DNA of 64,000 nucleotides from Leisingera aquimarina DSM 24565 (lineage in GTDB: Bacteria > Pseudomonadota > Alphaproteobacteria > Rhodobacterales > Rhodobacteraceae): positions 1,873,437 to 1,937,436 of the forward strand of contig NZ_KI421504.1 in assembly GCF_000473165.1 (NCBI RefSeq), given 5' to 3'. A model generated the notes under the pieces. It did no database searches and was not told the origin of the DNA. It worked only from the letters and a program-made list of their open reading frames with translations. Shown piece after piece: positions 42,489 through 52,127 of the stretch (position 1 is the stretch's first letter; each line of letters opens with the position of its first letter). Made by a program: the position numbers and the translations under genes.

Positions 42489-42520
42489 CTATCCGGCAGA
42501 GTTGCTGCCTGACCGGGTTG

Positions 42521-43360
42521 TCAATGCGCCATCAGCACCGGCACTTTGGCTTGCTCCAGCATGTTGCGGGTGGCACCGCCAAGGATTGCTTCGCGGAAGC
42601 GGGAATGCCCGTAGGCGCCCATCACGATCAGATCGGCGGCGGTATCGGCGGCATGGCGGTTCAGCACATCCGACACCCGGGTCAGCGTCTTGCTGAGCAC
42701 ATCGATTTCGCAGGTCACGCCGTGCCGGGACAGCATCTGTGCCAGCAATCCGCCGGGATCCGAACGCTCCGGCCCGTGCTGCGGCGGGTCGATCACCGCG
42801 ATGCGCACCAGGTCGGCGCCCTTCATAAACGGCAGTGCCCTGCGAATCGCGGTCATTGCCTCGATGCTTTCGTTCCAGGCCACCAGAACGGTTTTGGGCT
42901 GGCGCATCGGCGCGGCCTTGCCGGGCACGACCAGCACCGGCGCACGGCCCTCGAACAGCGCGGCTTCGACAATCGGTTCGGCTTCGGCGCGAGTGCCCGG
43001 GCCATAAGGTTTGCCCAGCACCACCAAGTCCGAAAACCGTGCCTGACGCGCCACATGGCGGCCGAGGTCCGCGATCTGGGCAACACCGCTGTCGGTGGCA
43101 AACGGCACGCCGGCCTGCTGCAGCGCGGTTTCGGCCAGGGCTTCGACCTGTTCTGCTTCTTCCTGGGCGCGGGCCAGGGTTTCCTGCAGCACCATCGCAT
43201 TGGCGCCGGCATAGTAGTATCCAGTCTGGGTGCGGTCGACACCCAGGCAGAGCGCATTGGCGTGGGCGCCAAAGTCTTCGGCCAGGGCCGTAATCTGCGC
43301 CAAAGGCGCCGCTGCGGTTTCTGCAGCTGTGAGAATCGTAAGCAAGGACTTGTAGGACAT
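42521..43360 (-). CDS. uspA: Universal stress protein, tandem Usp domains
   Basis: A 279-aa cytoplasmic protein with two Usp-like domains. The second (~150-279) keeps the ATP-binding signature GAYGHSRFREAILGGATRNML. The first is degenerate at that site. It is divergent from ccoN across a 204-bp region with a perfect FNR box, matching the uspA-ccoN arrangement of Rhodobacter relatives, so low-oxygen induction is likely. The start at 43360 (MSYKSLL) follows AGAGGT. Confidence 0.9.
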   Translation of the reverse strand: MSYKSLLTILTAAETAAAPLAQITALAEDFGAHANALCLGVDRTQTGYYYAGANAMVLQETLARAQEEAEQVEALAETALQQAGVPFATDSGVAQIADLGRHVARQARFSDLVVLGKPYGPGTRAEAEPIVEAALFEGRAPVLVVPGKAAPMRQPKTVLVAWNESIEAMTAIRRALPFMKGADLVRIAVIDPPQHGPERSDPGGLLAQMLSRHGVTCEIDVLSKTLTRVSDVLNRHAADTAADLIVMGAYGHSRFREAILGGATRNMLEQAKVPVLMAH

Positions 43361-43458
43361 TGGCACCTCTCGGCGGATGATGCGGCGCAGCCCGGATAGC
43401 TGCGGTGCGAAGAATTTCGTGACACGGGCAGAAGTGTCACATGTTGCTTGGAAATGTC

Positions 43459-43472
43459 TTGATGCAGATCAA
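43459..43472. promoter_or_regulatory. FNR box of ccoN / uspA
   Basis: TTGATGCAGATCAA is a perfect TTGAT-N4-ATCAA site, 92 nt upstream of ccoN and 98 nt upstream of uspA. Confidence 0.88.
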
Positions 43473-43564
43473 GGCAGCAAAGATGCGCCTTTTGCATGAA
43501 GGGCGCGGTCTAATAACGTCCCCGTATTCGCAGGATTCGCGGGGGCATGGCAAAGGGACGCAAG

Positions 43565-45175
43565 ATGTCTAACTATATCAAGCTGATAGCGCTTGGTCTG
43601 GTCACGCTGTTTGCGATGATCGGTTCCAATTACGCGCGGGATCTGGCTTACCAGGTGCATGCGATCATCGTGATGATCGTGGCTGGCGGCCTGTTCCTTT
43701 ATACTTTGCGCCACACCAACGAGCCGAAACCGGCAGTTGTTGGTCTGGAAAATGAGTATTTCGACAGCGTCGTGCGCGCTGGCACAATTGCAACCGCCTT
43801 TTGGGGCGTGGTCGGATTTCTGGCGGGGACTTTCATTGCGTTCCAGCTGGCCTTTCCGGCGTTGAATTTCGAGTGGGCGCAAGGGTTTGCCAATTTCGGC
43901 CGCCTGCGCCCGCTGCACACCTCGGCAGTGATCTTTGCCTTTGGCGGCAACGCGCTGATCGCAACCTCCTTTTATGTGGTGCAGCGGACTTCCGCGGCGC
44001 GGTTGTGGGGCGGCAACCTGGCGTGGTTCGTGTTCTGGGGCTATCAGCTGTTCATCGTGCTGGCGGCGACCGGCTATCTGTTCGGCTCGACCCAGTCCAA
44101 GGAATATGCGGAACCCGAATGGCACGTCGATCTGTGGCTGACGGTGGTCTGGGTGGCTTATCTGGCCGTGTTCCTGGGCACTGTGATCAAGCGCAAGGAG
44201 CCGCATATCTATGTGGCCAACTGGTTCTACCTGGCGTTCATCGTCACCGTGGCGATGCTGCACCTGGTCAACAACATGACCATTCCGGTCTCCATCTGGG
44301 GCTCCAAGTCGGTGATCGTCTGGCCGGGTGTGCAGGATGCGATGATCCAGTGGTGGTACGGCCATAACGCCGTGGGCTTCTTCCTGACTGCGGGCTTCCT
44401 TGGGATGATGTACTACTTCATTCCAAAGCAGGCTGAGCGTCCAGTGTTCTCCTACAAGCTGTCGATCATCCACTTCTGGGCGCTGATCTTCCTCTATATC
44501 TGGGCCGGTCCGCACCACCTGCATTACACCGCGCTGCCGGATTGGGCATCGACCCTGGGCATGGTGATGTCGATCATCCTGTGGATGCCCAGCTGGGGCG
44601 GCATGATCAACGGTCTGATGACGCTCTCGGGCGCCTGGGACAAGCTGCGCACCGATCCGGTGATCCGGATGATGGTGATCTCGGTCGGCTTTTACGGCAT
44701 GTCCACATTCGAGGGTCCGATGATGTCGATCCGCGCGGTGAACTCGCTGTCGCATTACACCGACTGGACCATTGGCCACGTGCACTCCGGCGCACTCGGC
44801 TGGAACGGCATGATCACCTTTGGCGCCCTCTATTATCTGGTACCGGTGCTGTGGAAGCGTGAGCGTCTGTATTCGCTGTCGCTGGTCTCCTGGCATTTCT
44901 GGCTCGCCACCATCGGCATCGTTCTCTATGCCGCGTCGATGTGGGTGACCGGTATCATGGAAGGCCTGATGTGGCGCGAAGTGGACGCCAACGGCTTCCT
45001 GGTGAACTCCTTTGCCGACACCGTGGCAGCGAAGTTCCCGATGTATGTGGTGCGCGGTCTGGGTGGGGTCATGTTCCTCGCTGGTGCGCTTGTCATGTGC
45101 TACAACCTGTGGATGACTGTCCGTAAGGCCCCGGCAAAAGAAGCCAGCCTGACGGTTCCGGTCCCGGCTGAATAA
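43565..45175 (+). CDS. ccoN: cbb3-type cytochrome c oxidase subunit I
   Basis: A 536-aa, twelve-helix catalytic subunit holding haem b and the haem b3-CuB oxygen-reducing centre; high-affinity respiration at low oxygen. Ligand regions visible: [51 protein letters not shown], and [20 protein letters not shown]. The start at 43565 (MSNYIKL) has AAGGGA 7 nt upstream; an ATG at 43547 is less well placed. First gene of ccoNOQP. Confidence 0.97.
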   Translation: MSNYIKLIALGLVTLFAMIGSNYARDLAYQVHAIIVMIVAGGLFLYTLRHTNEPKPAVVGLENEYFDSVVRAGTIATAFWGVVGFLAGTFIAFQLAFPALNFEWAQGFANFGRLRPLHTSAVIFAFGGNALIATSFYVVQRTSAARLWGGNLAWFVFWGYQLFIVLAATGYLFGSTQSKEYAEPEWHVDLWLTVVWVAYLAVFLGTVIKRKEPHIYVANWFYLAFIVTVAMLHLVNNMTIPVSIWGSKSVIVWPGVQDAMIQWWYGHNAVGFFLTAGFLGMMYYFIPKQAERPVFSYKLSIIHFWALIFLYIWAGPHHLHYTALPDWASTLGMVMSIILWMPSWGGMINGLMTLSGAWDKLRTDPVIRMMVISVGFYGMSTFEGPMMSIRAVNSLSHYTDWTIGHVHSGALGWNGMITFGALYYLVPVLWKRERLYSLSLVSWHFWLATIGIVLYAASMWVTGIMEGLMWREVDANGFLVNSFADTVAAKFPMYVVRGLGGVMFLAGALVMCYNLWMTVRKAPAKEASLTVPVPAE

Positions 45176-45189
45176 GGAGCCAGGCAGCT

Positions 45190-45918
45190 ATGTCCATTCT
45201 CGACAAACATAAGATCCTCGAGACCAACGCGACCCTTTTGCTGGTGTGCAGCTTCCTGGTCGTGACCATCGGCGGCCTGGTGCAGATCGCACCGCTGTTC
45301 TACCTGGAAAACACCATTGAGAAGGTGGAGGGCATGCGCCCTTACACCCCTCTCGAACTGGCGGGCCGGGATATCTACATCCGTGAGGGTTGCTATGTCT
45401 GCCACAGCCAGATGATCCGCCCGATGCGCGATGAGGTCGAACGCTACGGCCACTACTCGCTGGCGGCAGAGTCGATGTACGACCGTCCGTTCCAGTGGGG
45501 CTCCAAGCGGACCGGGCCGGATCTGGCCCGTGTTGGCGGCCGCTACTCGGACGAGTGGCACGTCGATCACTTGCGCAACCCGCAGGCCGTGGTGCCGGAA
45601 TCGGTGATGCCGAAATACGGCTTCCTCGAGGAGAAGCGGGTCGATGGCAAATACATCGGCGACGTGATGGCCACCAATGCGATGCTGGGCACCCCCTATA
45701 CGGACGGGATGATCGAGGCCGCGCAGGCCGACTTCCGCGCCCAGGCAGATCCCGACAGCGACTTTGACGGGCTGCTGGAGCGTTACGGCGAGAAGGTCAA
45801 TGTGCGCAACTTCGACGGCCAGCCGGGTGTGTCCGAGGCCGATGCGCTGATCGCCTACTTGCAGATGATGGGCACGCTGGTCGACTTCTCGACCTTCACC
45901 CCGGACGCAAGCCGTTAA
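45190..45918 (+). CDS. ccoO: cbb3-type cytochrome c oxidase subunit II
   Basis: A 242-aa membrane-anchored monohaem cytochrome c. One N-terminal helix (~14-36) precedes the haem motif [12 protein letters not shown] (~69). [21 protein letters not shown] and the distal Met in [11 protein letters not shown] are typical. It passes electrons to CcoN. 14 nt after ccoN. Confidence 0.97.
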   Translation: MSILDKHKILETNATLLLVCSFLVVTIGGLVQIAPLFYLENTIEKVEGMRPYTPLELAGRDIYIREGCYVCHSQMIRPMRDEVERYGHYSLAAESMYDRPFQWGSKRTGPDLARVGGRYSDEWHVDHLRNPQAVVPESVMPKYGFLEEKRVDGKYIGDVMATNAMLGTPYTDGMIEAAQADFRAQADPDSDFDGLLERYGEKVNVRNFDGQPGVSEADALIAYLQMMGTLVDFSTFTPDASR

Positions 45919-45928
45919 GGAGGGAAAG

Positions 45929-46141
45929 ATGGAATTCTACACGCTCCTCAGGCAATTCGCGGACAGCTGGATGCTGCTGTTCCTGTTCACCTTCTTCATC
46001 GGTGTTGTGGTCTGGGCGTTCCGCCCGGGCAGCACCAAGGTTTACAAGGATACCGCAGACATCCCGTTCCGGCATGATGATGCACCGGCGCCTGCCGCAG
46101 GTGCTGACGAACCCGCCGAGACCAAGGAGGCGAGGGCATGA
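45929..46141 (+). CDS. ccoQ: cbb3-type cytochrome c oxidase subunit CcoQ
   Basis: A 70-aa single-helix protein ([22 protein letters not shown], ~10-31, followed by RPGS) with an acidic cytoplasmic tail. CcoQ stabilises the oxidase. GGAGGG precedes it; its stop overlaps the ccoP start. Confidence 0.93.
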   Translation: MEFYTLLRQFADSWMLLFLFTFFIGVVVWAFRPGSTKVYKDTADIPFRHDDAPAPAAGADEPAETKEARA

Positions 46142-47007
46142 GCAAAAAATCGCAAAAGTTCGAAGGCGATCCGAACACCACCGGCCATGAGTGGGACGGG
46201 ATCGAGGAATTCGACAACCCTATGCCGCGCTGGTGGCTGTGGACCTTCTACGCCACCATCATCTGGGGCGTGCTCTATACCATCGCCTATCCGGCCTGGC
46301 CGTTGATCAACGGCGCCACTGCCGGGGTGCTGGGCTGGTCGACCCGCGCCGATGTGGCGGCTGAGATCACCGCGGTGGAAGAAGCCAACGCGCCGGTCAA
46401 CGCCAAGCTGGAGGCAACCGAGCTGACCGCCATTGCGGCAGATCCTGAGCTGAACTCCTACGCGGTGTCCGCCGGGTCCGCGGTGTTCAAGACCTGGTGC
46501 GCCCAGTGCCACGGCTCTGGTGCTGCGGGCGCCAAGGGCTATCCGAACCTGTTGGATGACGATTGGCTGTGGGGCGGCTCGGTGGAGGATATCCACGCCA
46601 CCGTCGCCCACGGCATCCGCAATGAGGACAGCGATGATGCGCGCTATTCCGAGATGCCTGCATTCGGCCGCGACGAGCTGCTTGAGAAAGAAGAGATTTC
46701 CCAGGTGGTCAACTACGTGATGTCGCTGTCGGGCGAGGCGCAGGATGCGTCGAAGGTTGAGGCCGGATCGGTTGTCTTTGCTGACAACTGCGCTTCCTGC
46801 CACGCCGAGGACGGCACCGGCGACCGTGAACAAGGCGCGCCGAACCTGGCGGATGCAATCTGGCTTTACGGCGGCGACTACGCCACCCTGAGCGAGACCG
46901 TGACCAACTCGCGCTATGGTGTGATGCCGGCCTGGAACACCCGCCTCACCGAGGCGCAGATCCGGGCGGTTTCGTCCTATGTTCACCAGCTTGGCGGCGG
47001 CGAATAA
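46138..47007 (+). CDS. ccoP: cbb3-type cytochrome c oxidase subunit III (dihaem)
   Basis: A 289-aa membrane-anchored dihaem cytochrome c that takes electrons from the bc1 complex or soluble cytochromes. The N-terminus has the family's [19 protein letters not shown] and one helix (~38-60). Two haem motifs follow, CAQCHGSG (~121) and CASCHAED (~219), each with a downstream Met. The start overlaps ccoQ by ATGA, coupling translation. Confidence 0.97.
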   Translation: MSKKSQKFEGDPNTTGHEWDGIEEFDNPMPRWWLWTFYATIIWGVLYTIAYPAWPLINGATAGVLGWSTRADVAAEITAVEEANAPVNAKLEATELTAIAADPELNSYAVSAGSAVFKTWCAQCHGSGAAGAKGYPNLLDDDWLWGGSVEDIHATVAHGIRNEDSDDARYSEMPAFGRDELLEKEEISQVVNYVMSLSGEAQDASKVEAGSVVFADNCASCHAEDGTGDREQGAPNLADAIWLYGGDYATLSETVTNSRYGVMPAWNTRLTEAQIRAVSSYVHQLGGGE

Positions 47008-47034
47008 GCCGGATCCGGTTTTGCAAGAATAGCG

Positions 47035-47063
47035 AAAGGGCTGCCCTCGGGCGGCCCTTTTTT
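47035..47063 (+). terminator. Terminator after ccoNOQP
   Basis: AAAGGGCTGCCC, loop TCG, GGCGGCCCTTTTTT. The long T-run makes it strong. Confidence 0.85.
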
Positions 47064-47432
47064 GCGGATGAGGGGGGAGCTAGCCCGAAGCCGCTCCTCA
47101 AGCTAGGAGCATCGTTCGCTAAAACCTAGCCAGTTTCTGTCGGTTGCAAAGGTGCCGTACTCGGGGTCCTAGACAAGACTGGAGAAGAAGCAGATTTACA
47201 GCGGTTCCTAGGCGATGAAACTGCAAGAACGGCTGGTTGTGTTGTTCGGCGGTTGAACACTCCCGACTTGGCTGGCCGTGCCTGCAGGCGAAGAGTGCAT
47301 TATTGTAGAAAGTGCTTGGCTGGTACTAGTCTGGCTTTCGGGGACAGAGTTGAATTTGTCCGTTTCACAGCATTGATGCCGCTGTGTTCTTGGACGATGG
47401 CGCCGGAGTTCCAAATTCAGAAGGCCGGCACA
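47064..47432. other. AT-richer, probably non-coding interval
   Basis: One plus-strand frame is open from 47130 into the next gene but lacks a start with a ribosome-binding site and matches no family I know. Composition is visibly AT-richer than the flanking cco genes, as in the gene at 47433. It is probably part of an acquired segment. Confidence 0.4.
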
Positions 47433-48278
47433 ATGTCCGAGAATATTCACCATGAACTGCTTCGCATCTTGGAGGGCGAGATGGCATTGTGGATACGGGC
47501 CAGGATCGGCGACCTGCCAGATGAAGCTAAGTTTCGTGCAAACAACGCTTTGAGTGCGTTGTATTGGGCGGGCGGCATTTCGACGCTCCACTCTTCATTG
47601 GATAGAAAATACAGGTTCAGCGTTCCGGCCACGTTCTGCCTGTCACATGCGCTCGAAGAGGCGGTGGTGGCATTTGTTGGCTGCGCGTCCGTTGGTGAAT
47701 ACAAAAGCCTCACCGACAAATTCAGCATCGGCAACCACAGATACAAGTCCGCACTGAGCTGGGTAATAACGGAGATTACCAATCTAGTAAGTGACGAATT
47801 CGCACTCGCACTGACGTACTCCAAGGACCATGATCAGATCATTGCCCGATTTGTTGACGAAGGCAAAACTAATTACGCACCTGCGTCCTTGAAACTTCTG
47901 AATATGAAAAATGCAGACGGTGAACGGACCAAGTCGTTCGTCGAAGACATTTATGCGAACTATGCAAATGAGGGCGCGGCACTCAGATATCTTCAAGATA
48001 TGGCTAACGGACGAAACATACTGATGTATGCAACCGGTGAAGGCTACCTGACTGGTCCCGACGACATGACGTACAATCTCCGCGAGCTCTCCAAGACGAC
48101 GCTCGGGGTGCTTTGGGCCACCATTGATCTCTGGGAAAACAAGGGTGAGCGGCTACAGCTGGTTGAGATCTTTCTTCAAACAGCTGTGGATCTGGCGAAG
48201 AGTGCCAGCCGCCTGCGGAACAAAGAAGAACAGGAACGCAAGAAAGCGAAGGGTGCGGCTGCTGGCCCGGGGTTCTGA
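47433..48278 (+). CDS. AbiV/HEPN-like hypothetical protein in an AT-richer island
   Basis: A 281-aa soluble, mainly helical protein. AlEE-type segment CLSHALEEAVVAF (~75), GNHRYK, and a late RNILMYATGEGYLTGPDD (~198) resemble the AlEE, H-x-x-K and R...LY...P features of AbiV-type HEPN abortive-infection proteins. The match is by eye only. The C-terminus is a charged helix. The start at 47433 (MSENIHH) is a guess; 47397 is in frame too. Base composition is unlike its neighbours, and it splits two cbb3 operons, so transfer is likely. Confidence 0.45.
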   Translation: MSENIHHELLRILEGEMALWIRARIGDLPDEAKFRANNALSALYWAGGISTLHSSLDRKYRFSVPATFCLSHALEEAVVAFVGCASVGEYKSLTDKFSIGNHRYKSALSWVITEITNLVSDEFALALTYSKDHDQIIARFVDEGKTNYAPASLKLLNMKNADGERTKSFVEDIYANYANEGAALRYLQDMANGRNILMYATGEGYLTGPDDMTYNLRELSKTTLGVLWATIDLWENKGERLQLVEIFLQTAVDLAKSASRLRNKEEQERKKAKGAAAGPGF

Positions 48279-48347
48279 AACCCTGCCGCCTCGTGAGGCT
48301 CAGCTTCCTGCGCAAAATCGGCTGTTGTGGTCATTTTCCACCTGACC

Positions 48348-49040
48348 CTAACCCATCGAAGTCATCGAACTGCGTTTGCGGGCGCGGGCGGCGTCGGTTC
48401 TGGTGCTCCACCAGGCGATGCCGCCCCAAAGCAGCACATAGAAAAGACCGGTTCCAAGCACCAGCTCGCCCGGGAACGGGCCGATGTCGGCGCGGGCGAC
48501 CGCTTGCTGCAATGAGGTGACGCCAGTGGGGTGCACCGCGATCTTGCCCGCATAGGCGAGGGATTGGATCAGCAGGATCCAAAAGTAGTTTCGCCGGATC
48601 CGCCGCCCGATCGCGGTCATCACGCCGACATGGTACTCCGGCCGCAAATAGTCGGCGGCCAGCACATCCTGCCAGTGTTCCTCCAGATGCAGGTCGCCCT
48701 CTTTCAGCATGGGGGTGTAAAAATGCGTCTCCATCCAACGGGCGCGGGCGCGAAACACGTTGAAATACCGGTAGCGGCGTGCCTCAAGCATCAGGAAGAA
48801 AATGATCAGCACCCCCACCAGGATCAGCGGCAGGGGCGAGGCGCCGGGCGAGGAAAAGGAAATCGACAGTGCCACGCCCAGCGTGACTACCGACCAGTTG
48901 GTGGTGGTGTCCAGCCGGGTGCGCCAGACGGTGCTGCGGTAGATCTCGCCCCTGTACAAATGCGCCAGTGCGCCGATTTCGGCTGCCGTCAACGGTGCGC
49001 GGTCTTTGGCGGCTGTCTGCTCGGTCTCGTTTTTTGCCAT
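48348..49040 (-). CDS. DUF2270 integral membrane protein with an FNR box
   Basis: A 230-aa membrane protein of the DUF2270 family, function unknown. The N-terminal soluble part has LAHLYRGEIYRSTVWRTRLD; two close helices follow (~49-85), then a cytoplasmic-looking segment FNVFRARARWMETHFYTPML with HLEEHWQDVLAADYLRPEY. Two more helices (~150-170, ~190-212) complete it. An FNR box lies 52 nt upstream of the start at 49040. Position between the two cco operons and the FNR box suggest a role in low-oxygen respiration. Confidence 0.85.
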   Translation of the reverse strand: MAKNETEQTAAKDRAPLTAAEIGALAHLYRGEIYRSTVWRTRLDTTTNWSVVTLGVALSISFSSPGASPLPLILVGVLIIFFLMLEARRYRYFNVFRARARWMETHFYTPMLKEGDLHLEEHWQDVLAADYLRPEYHVGVMTAIGRRIRRNYFWILLIQSLAYAGKIAVHPTGVTSLQQAVARADIGPFPGELVLGTGLFYVLLWGGIAWWSTRTDAARARKRSSMTSMG

Positions 49041-49091
49041 AAAAACGAGCGTAGATTTTTTCCCGGGACCGGGCAATTAATTTGCGCCTTT

Positions 49092-49105
49092 TTGATCCGT
49101 GTCAA
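49092..49105 (-). promoter_or_regulatory. FNR box upstream of the DUF2270 gene
   Basis: TTGATCCGTGTCAA is a TTGAC/TTGAT-type FNR site. It is placed as an activator site for the minus-strand DUF2270 gene; no plus-strand gene follows within 400 nt. Confidence 0.75.
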
Positions 49106-49301
49106 ACTCTGAGGGCCGCAAACCGGGTAAAACCGCAGGTGAAAGAGATTGCTGCTTGGCTTAACAGCCCTCCTGGGCAGCATGATATCCCGCAAGGCCG
49201 ACGTGCAGGCTGAACGGGTCATGCGCCGGTTTTCCGATCTGTTCGCGCGTTTCCTGGAAAACCGGCGCTTTTTCTTTCTTCCCCAATGTCAGGGTCTCAG
49301 G

Positions 49302-49481
49302 TCAGATGTTCTGCGGATGAATGCAGCGCGTTTTCGGCGGCTTAGAAGCCAGCCAGCGCAGCAGCCGGGTGAACCTGCCTGCAGGGCGTGGCAAGGGCTT
49401 GGGTGTGGGCAGATCCCGCAGCCTTAAACAGTCCTGCCGCGTGGCGGTCATCATCGATCGGGCATAGATATCAATCAGCAT
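49302..49481 (-). CDS. Small basic hypothetical protein, 59 aa
   Basis: Reads MLIDIYARSMMTATRQDCLR, then a Pro/Arg-rich stretch with a short hydrophobic-basic helix (RFTRLLRWLASK). No family recognised. A good GGAGG lies 7 nt upstream of the start at 49481, which is the main support. It is divergent from the LysR gene at 49580 and could be its target. Confidence 0.5.
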   Translation of the reverse strand: MLIDIYARSMMTATRQDCLRLRDLPTPKPLPRPAGRFTRLLRWLASKPPKTRCIHPQNI

Positions 49482-49579
49482 TTCAGTGCCTCCTATCCTG
49501 GCGTCTGATACCGATGCTTGCCTGAAACGGTGATTCCTGCGAGTTAATACGAATGACACTATGTAAGGCAGGGTTACAT

Positions 49580-50458
49580 ATGGATTGGTTGCACATGCCG
49601 CCGCTTGCCGCGCTGAGGGCGTTTAGTGCCTTTGCTGAGGCAGGAAATGTAGTGCAGGCGGGGGCGGCTTTGAATGTCAGCCACGCTGCCATCAGCCAGC
49701 AGCTGCGCGCACTGGAAGCGCATCTGGGCGCGGCATTGCTGGACCGCAGCGGCAGGGCGCTGGCCCTGACTGCGGACGGCGAACATCTGGCCCGAGCACT
49801 GCAGCTGGGGTTCGGGGCGATCGAGGCGGCGGTGCAGGAGATATCTGCTGCAGGTGCCACCCGGCCGCTGCATGTGACCTGTACGCCGATGTTTGCCGCG
49901 CACTGGCTGATGCCGCGGCTGGCCGGGTTTCAGGCGGAGCATCCGGAGATTGATCTGGTTCTGGACCCGCGGGGCGAGATTGTCGAGCTGAAGCCGGGCG
50001 GTGTGGATATCGCCATCCGGTACGGAGACGGCAACTGGCCGGGCCTGGAGACCGGGATGCTGCTTCAGTCGCCGATGGTGGTCATCGCGGCCGGCAGTCT
50101 TCTGGACGGGCGGCAGGTGACGGTCCCGGAGGACCTGCTGGATCTGCCCTGGCTGGAGGAACTGGGCACCTCGGAGGCCTCGCGCTGGCTGGAATCGCGC
50201 GGTGTCACCGAGGCTTTGCGCGGGCCGCGCACCCGGCTGCCTGGAAATTTGCTGATGCAAGCGGTGCGGGCAGGCCAGGGGGTGGCCGTCAGCGTGCGGG
50301 AATTTGTTGTCGAGGATCTGCACAGCGGGCGGTTGCTGGAATTGTTCACCGAAGGCGCAGACCGGGGATATCACATCGTGACCCGCCCCGGCGTGCTGCG
50401 TCCGGAGGCACGCAAGCTGATTGGCTGGCTGCTGCGGCAGCAGCAGAAGGAGCGGTGA
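49580..50458 (+). CDS. LysR family regulator (GcvA-like)
   Basis: A 292-aa LysR protein. The DNA-binding domain opens MPPLAALRAFSAFAEAGNVV and has LNVSHAAISQQLRALE; the effector domain has the GcvA-type CTPMFAAHWLMPRLAGF. The start at 49580 has GGCAGGG upstream. It lies between DUF2270 and ccoG; the divergent small gene at 49481 is a possible target. Confidence 0.9.
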   Translation: MDWLHMPPLAALRAFSAFAEAGNVVQAGAALNVSHAAISQQLRALEAHLGAALLDRSGRALALTADGEHLARALQLGFGAIEAAVQEISAAGATRPLHVTCTPMFAAHWLMPRLAGFQAEHPEIDLVLDPRGEIVELKPGGVDIAIRYGDGNWPGLETGMLLQSPMVVIAAGSLLDGRQVTVPEDLLDLPWLEELGTSEASRWLESRGVTEALRGPRTRLPGNLLMQAVRAGQGVAVSVREFVVEDLHSGRLLELFTEGADRGYHIVTRPGVLRPEARKLIGWLLRQQQKER

Positions 50459-50616
50459 AGCCGCTGGCTTTCTGACAGAGTTCATCTTTGCAGCGCCGCA
50501 ATCGCTGCGCTGCGGCAACTTGCCTCTGGCGGCGTTGGGCGGGCAGGCATAGTTGGCGTTTTGCCTTCACAATGCGCGGAGACGGTGCCTAAAAACATGA
50601 TTGTGCGATGCGCTTT

Positions 50617-50630
50617 TTGATCCACGTCAA
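50617..50630 (+). promoter_or_regulatory. FNR box of ccoGHIS
   Basis: TTGATCCACGTCAA, 60 nt upstream of the ccoG GTG start. One base off the perfect inverted repeat. Confidence 0.85.
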
Positions 50631-50690
50631 TGTTCTTGCACTATGCATCTGTGACAACGGCGCGAGACAGCCACAAGACGGAGAGAGTCC

Positions 50691-52124
50691 GTGAGCGATT
50701 CCAACCCAGCCCCCAGCCTGTACGCCGCCCGGGAGCCGATTTATCCGCGGCGCGTGTCCGGCCCGTTCCGGAACCTGAAATGGTACATCATGGTGGTGAC
50801 GCTGGGGATCTACTATCTGACGCCGTGGATCCGCTGGGACCGCGGGCCGTCATTGCCGGATCAGGCGGTGCTTTTGGATCTGGCAGGACGGCGGTTCTAT
50901 TTCTTCTGGATCGAAATCTGGCCGCATGAGTTTTACTTCGTGGCCGGATTGCTGATCATGGCCGGGCTGGGGCTGTTCCTGTTCACCTCTGCCTTGGGCC
51001 GGGTCTGGTGCGGCTATACCTGTCCGCAGACGGTCTGGACCGACCTGTTCATCCTGGTGGAGCGCTGGATCGAGGGCGACCGCAACGCGCGTCTGCGCCT
51101 GCACCGGCAGAAAAAGATGGATTTCCGCAAGGCGCGGCTGCGGCTGACCAAATGGGTGTCCTGGTTCCTGATCGGCCTGGCGACCGGCGGCGCCTGGGTG
51201 TTCTATTTCGCCGATGCGCCGACGCTGGCCTATGATCTGGTGACATTGAACGCGCATCCCGTTGCCTATACCACCATGCTGGTGCTGACCGGCACGACCT
51301 TTCTGTTCGGCGGTTTCGCACGCGAGCAGATCTGCATCTACGCCTGCCCCTGGCCGCGCATTCAGGCGGCAATGATGGACGAGGACACGCTGACCGTCGG
51401 TTACCGCGAGTGGCGGGGCGAGCCGCGCGGCAAACCGCGCAAGACCGACGAACCGGGGACCGTGCATGGCGACTGCATCGACTGCATGGCCTGTGTCAAC
51501 GTCTGCCCGATGGGGATTGATATCCGTGACGGACAGCAGATGGAATGCATCACCTGTGCGCTGTGCATCGACGCCTGCGACGACGTGATGGCCAAGATCG
51601 GCAAGCCGCGCGGGCTGATCGACTATATGGCGCTGTCGGATGAGGCAGAGGAGCGTGCAGGCAAACCGCCCAAGAACATCTGGAAGCATATCCTGCGGCC
51701 GCGCACCATCATGTACACCAGCCTGTGGTCGCTGGTCGGTGTGGGGCTGCTGTTTGCCCTGTTCATCCGCTCGGACATCGAATTGACCGTCGCGCCCGAA
51801 CGCAACCCGACCTTTGTGACACTGTCCGATGGCGCCATCCGCAACACTTATGACGTGCGGCTGCGTAACAAGCACGGCGAGGACCGGGTGTTCAAACTGT
51901 CAATCAAGGGCGACCCGGCGATGCGGCTGCAACTGGAAGGCACGGTGTATCACTCAGTCAATGTGCCTGCCGATACCGCGCTGCTGCAGCGGGTTTATAT
52001 CGTCTCTGCCAAGGGGTCGGCACCGTCGCAGGCCGCCTCCAGCCCGGTTCGCATCTGGGCCGAGGATCTGATAAACGGGGAACGGGCCCATAAGGACACC
52101 AGCTTTAACGGCAAGGGGAACTGA
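50691..52124 (+). CDS. ccoG: cbb3 oxidase assembly protein CcoG (RdxB/FixG)
   Basis: A 477-aa membrane ferredoxin-like protein that reduces Cu(II) to Cu(I) for cbb3 assembly. Five or so helices hold the loop GRVWCGYTCPQTVWTDLF. The 4Fe-4S motifs CIDCMACVNVCPMG and CITCALCIDACDD (~260-300) are complete. The C-terminal domain has an Ig-like fold. GTG start with GGAGAG upstream. First gene of ccoGHIS. Confidence 0.96.
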   Translation: MSDSNPAPSLYAAREPIYPRRVSGPFRNLKWYIMVVTLGIYYLTPWIRWDRGPSLPDQAVLLDLAGRRFYFFWIEIWPHEFYFVAGLLIMAGLGLFLFTSALGRVWCGYTCPQTVWTDLFILVERWIEGDRNARLRLHRQKKMDFRKARLRLTKWVSWFLIGLATGGAWVFYFADAPTLAYDLVTLNAHPVAYTTMLVLTGTTFLFGGFAREQICIYACPWPRIQAAMMDEDTLTVGYREWRGEPRGKPRKTDEPGTVHGDCIDCMACVNVCPMGIDIRDGQQMECITCALCIDACDDVMAKIGKPRGLIDYMALSDEAEERAGKPPKNIWKHILRPRTIMYTSLWSLVGVGLLFALFIRSDIELTVAPERNPTFVTLSDGAIRNTYDVRLRNKHGEDRVFKLSIKGDPAMRLQLEGTVYHSVNVPADTALLQRVYIVSAKGSAPSQAASSPVRIWAEDLINGERAHKDTSFNGKGN

Positions 52125-52127
52125 GCC

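Noticed and set aside
47130-47432. Upstream extension of the AbiV-like gene as an integrase remnant
   Set aside because: The translation (DLQRFLGDETARTAG and so on) shows no tyrosine- or serine-recombinase motif.
50515-50560. Possible seventh copy of the multi-hairpin element (CTGGCGGCGTTGGGCGGGC) upstream of ccoG
   Set aside because: Only one block matches; ends and arms are absent, so chance similarity in GC-rich DNA is likely.
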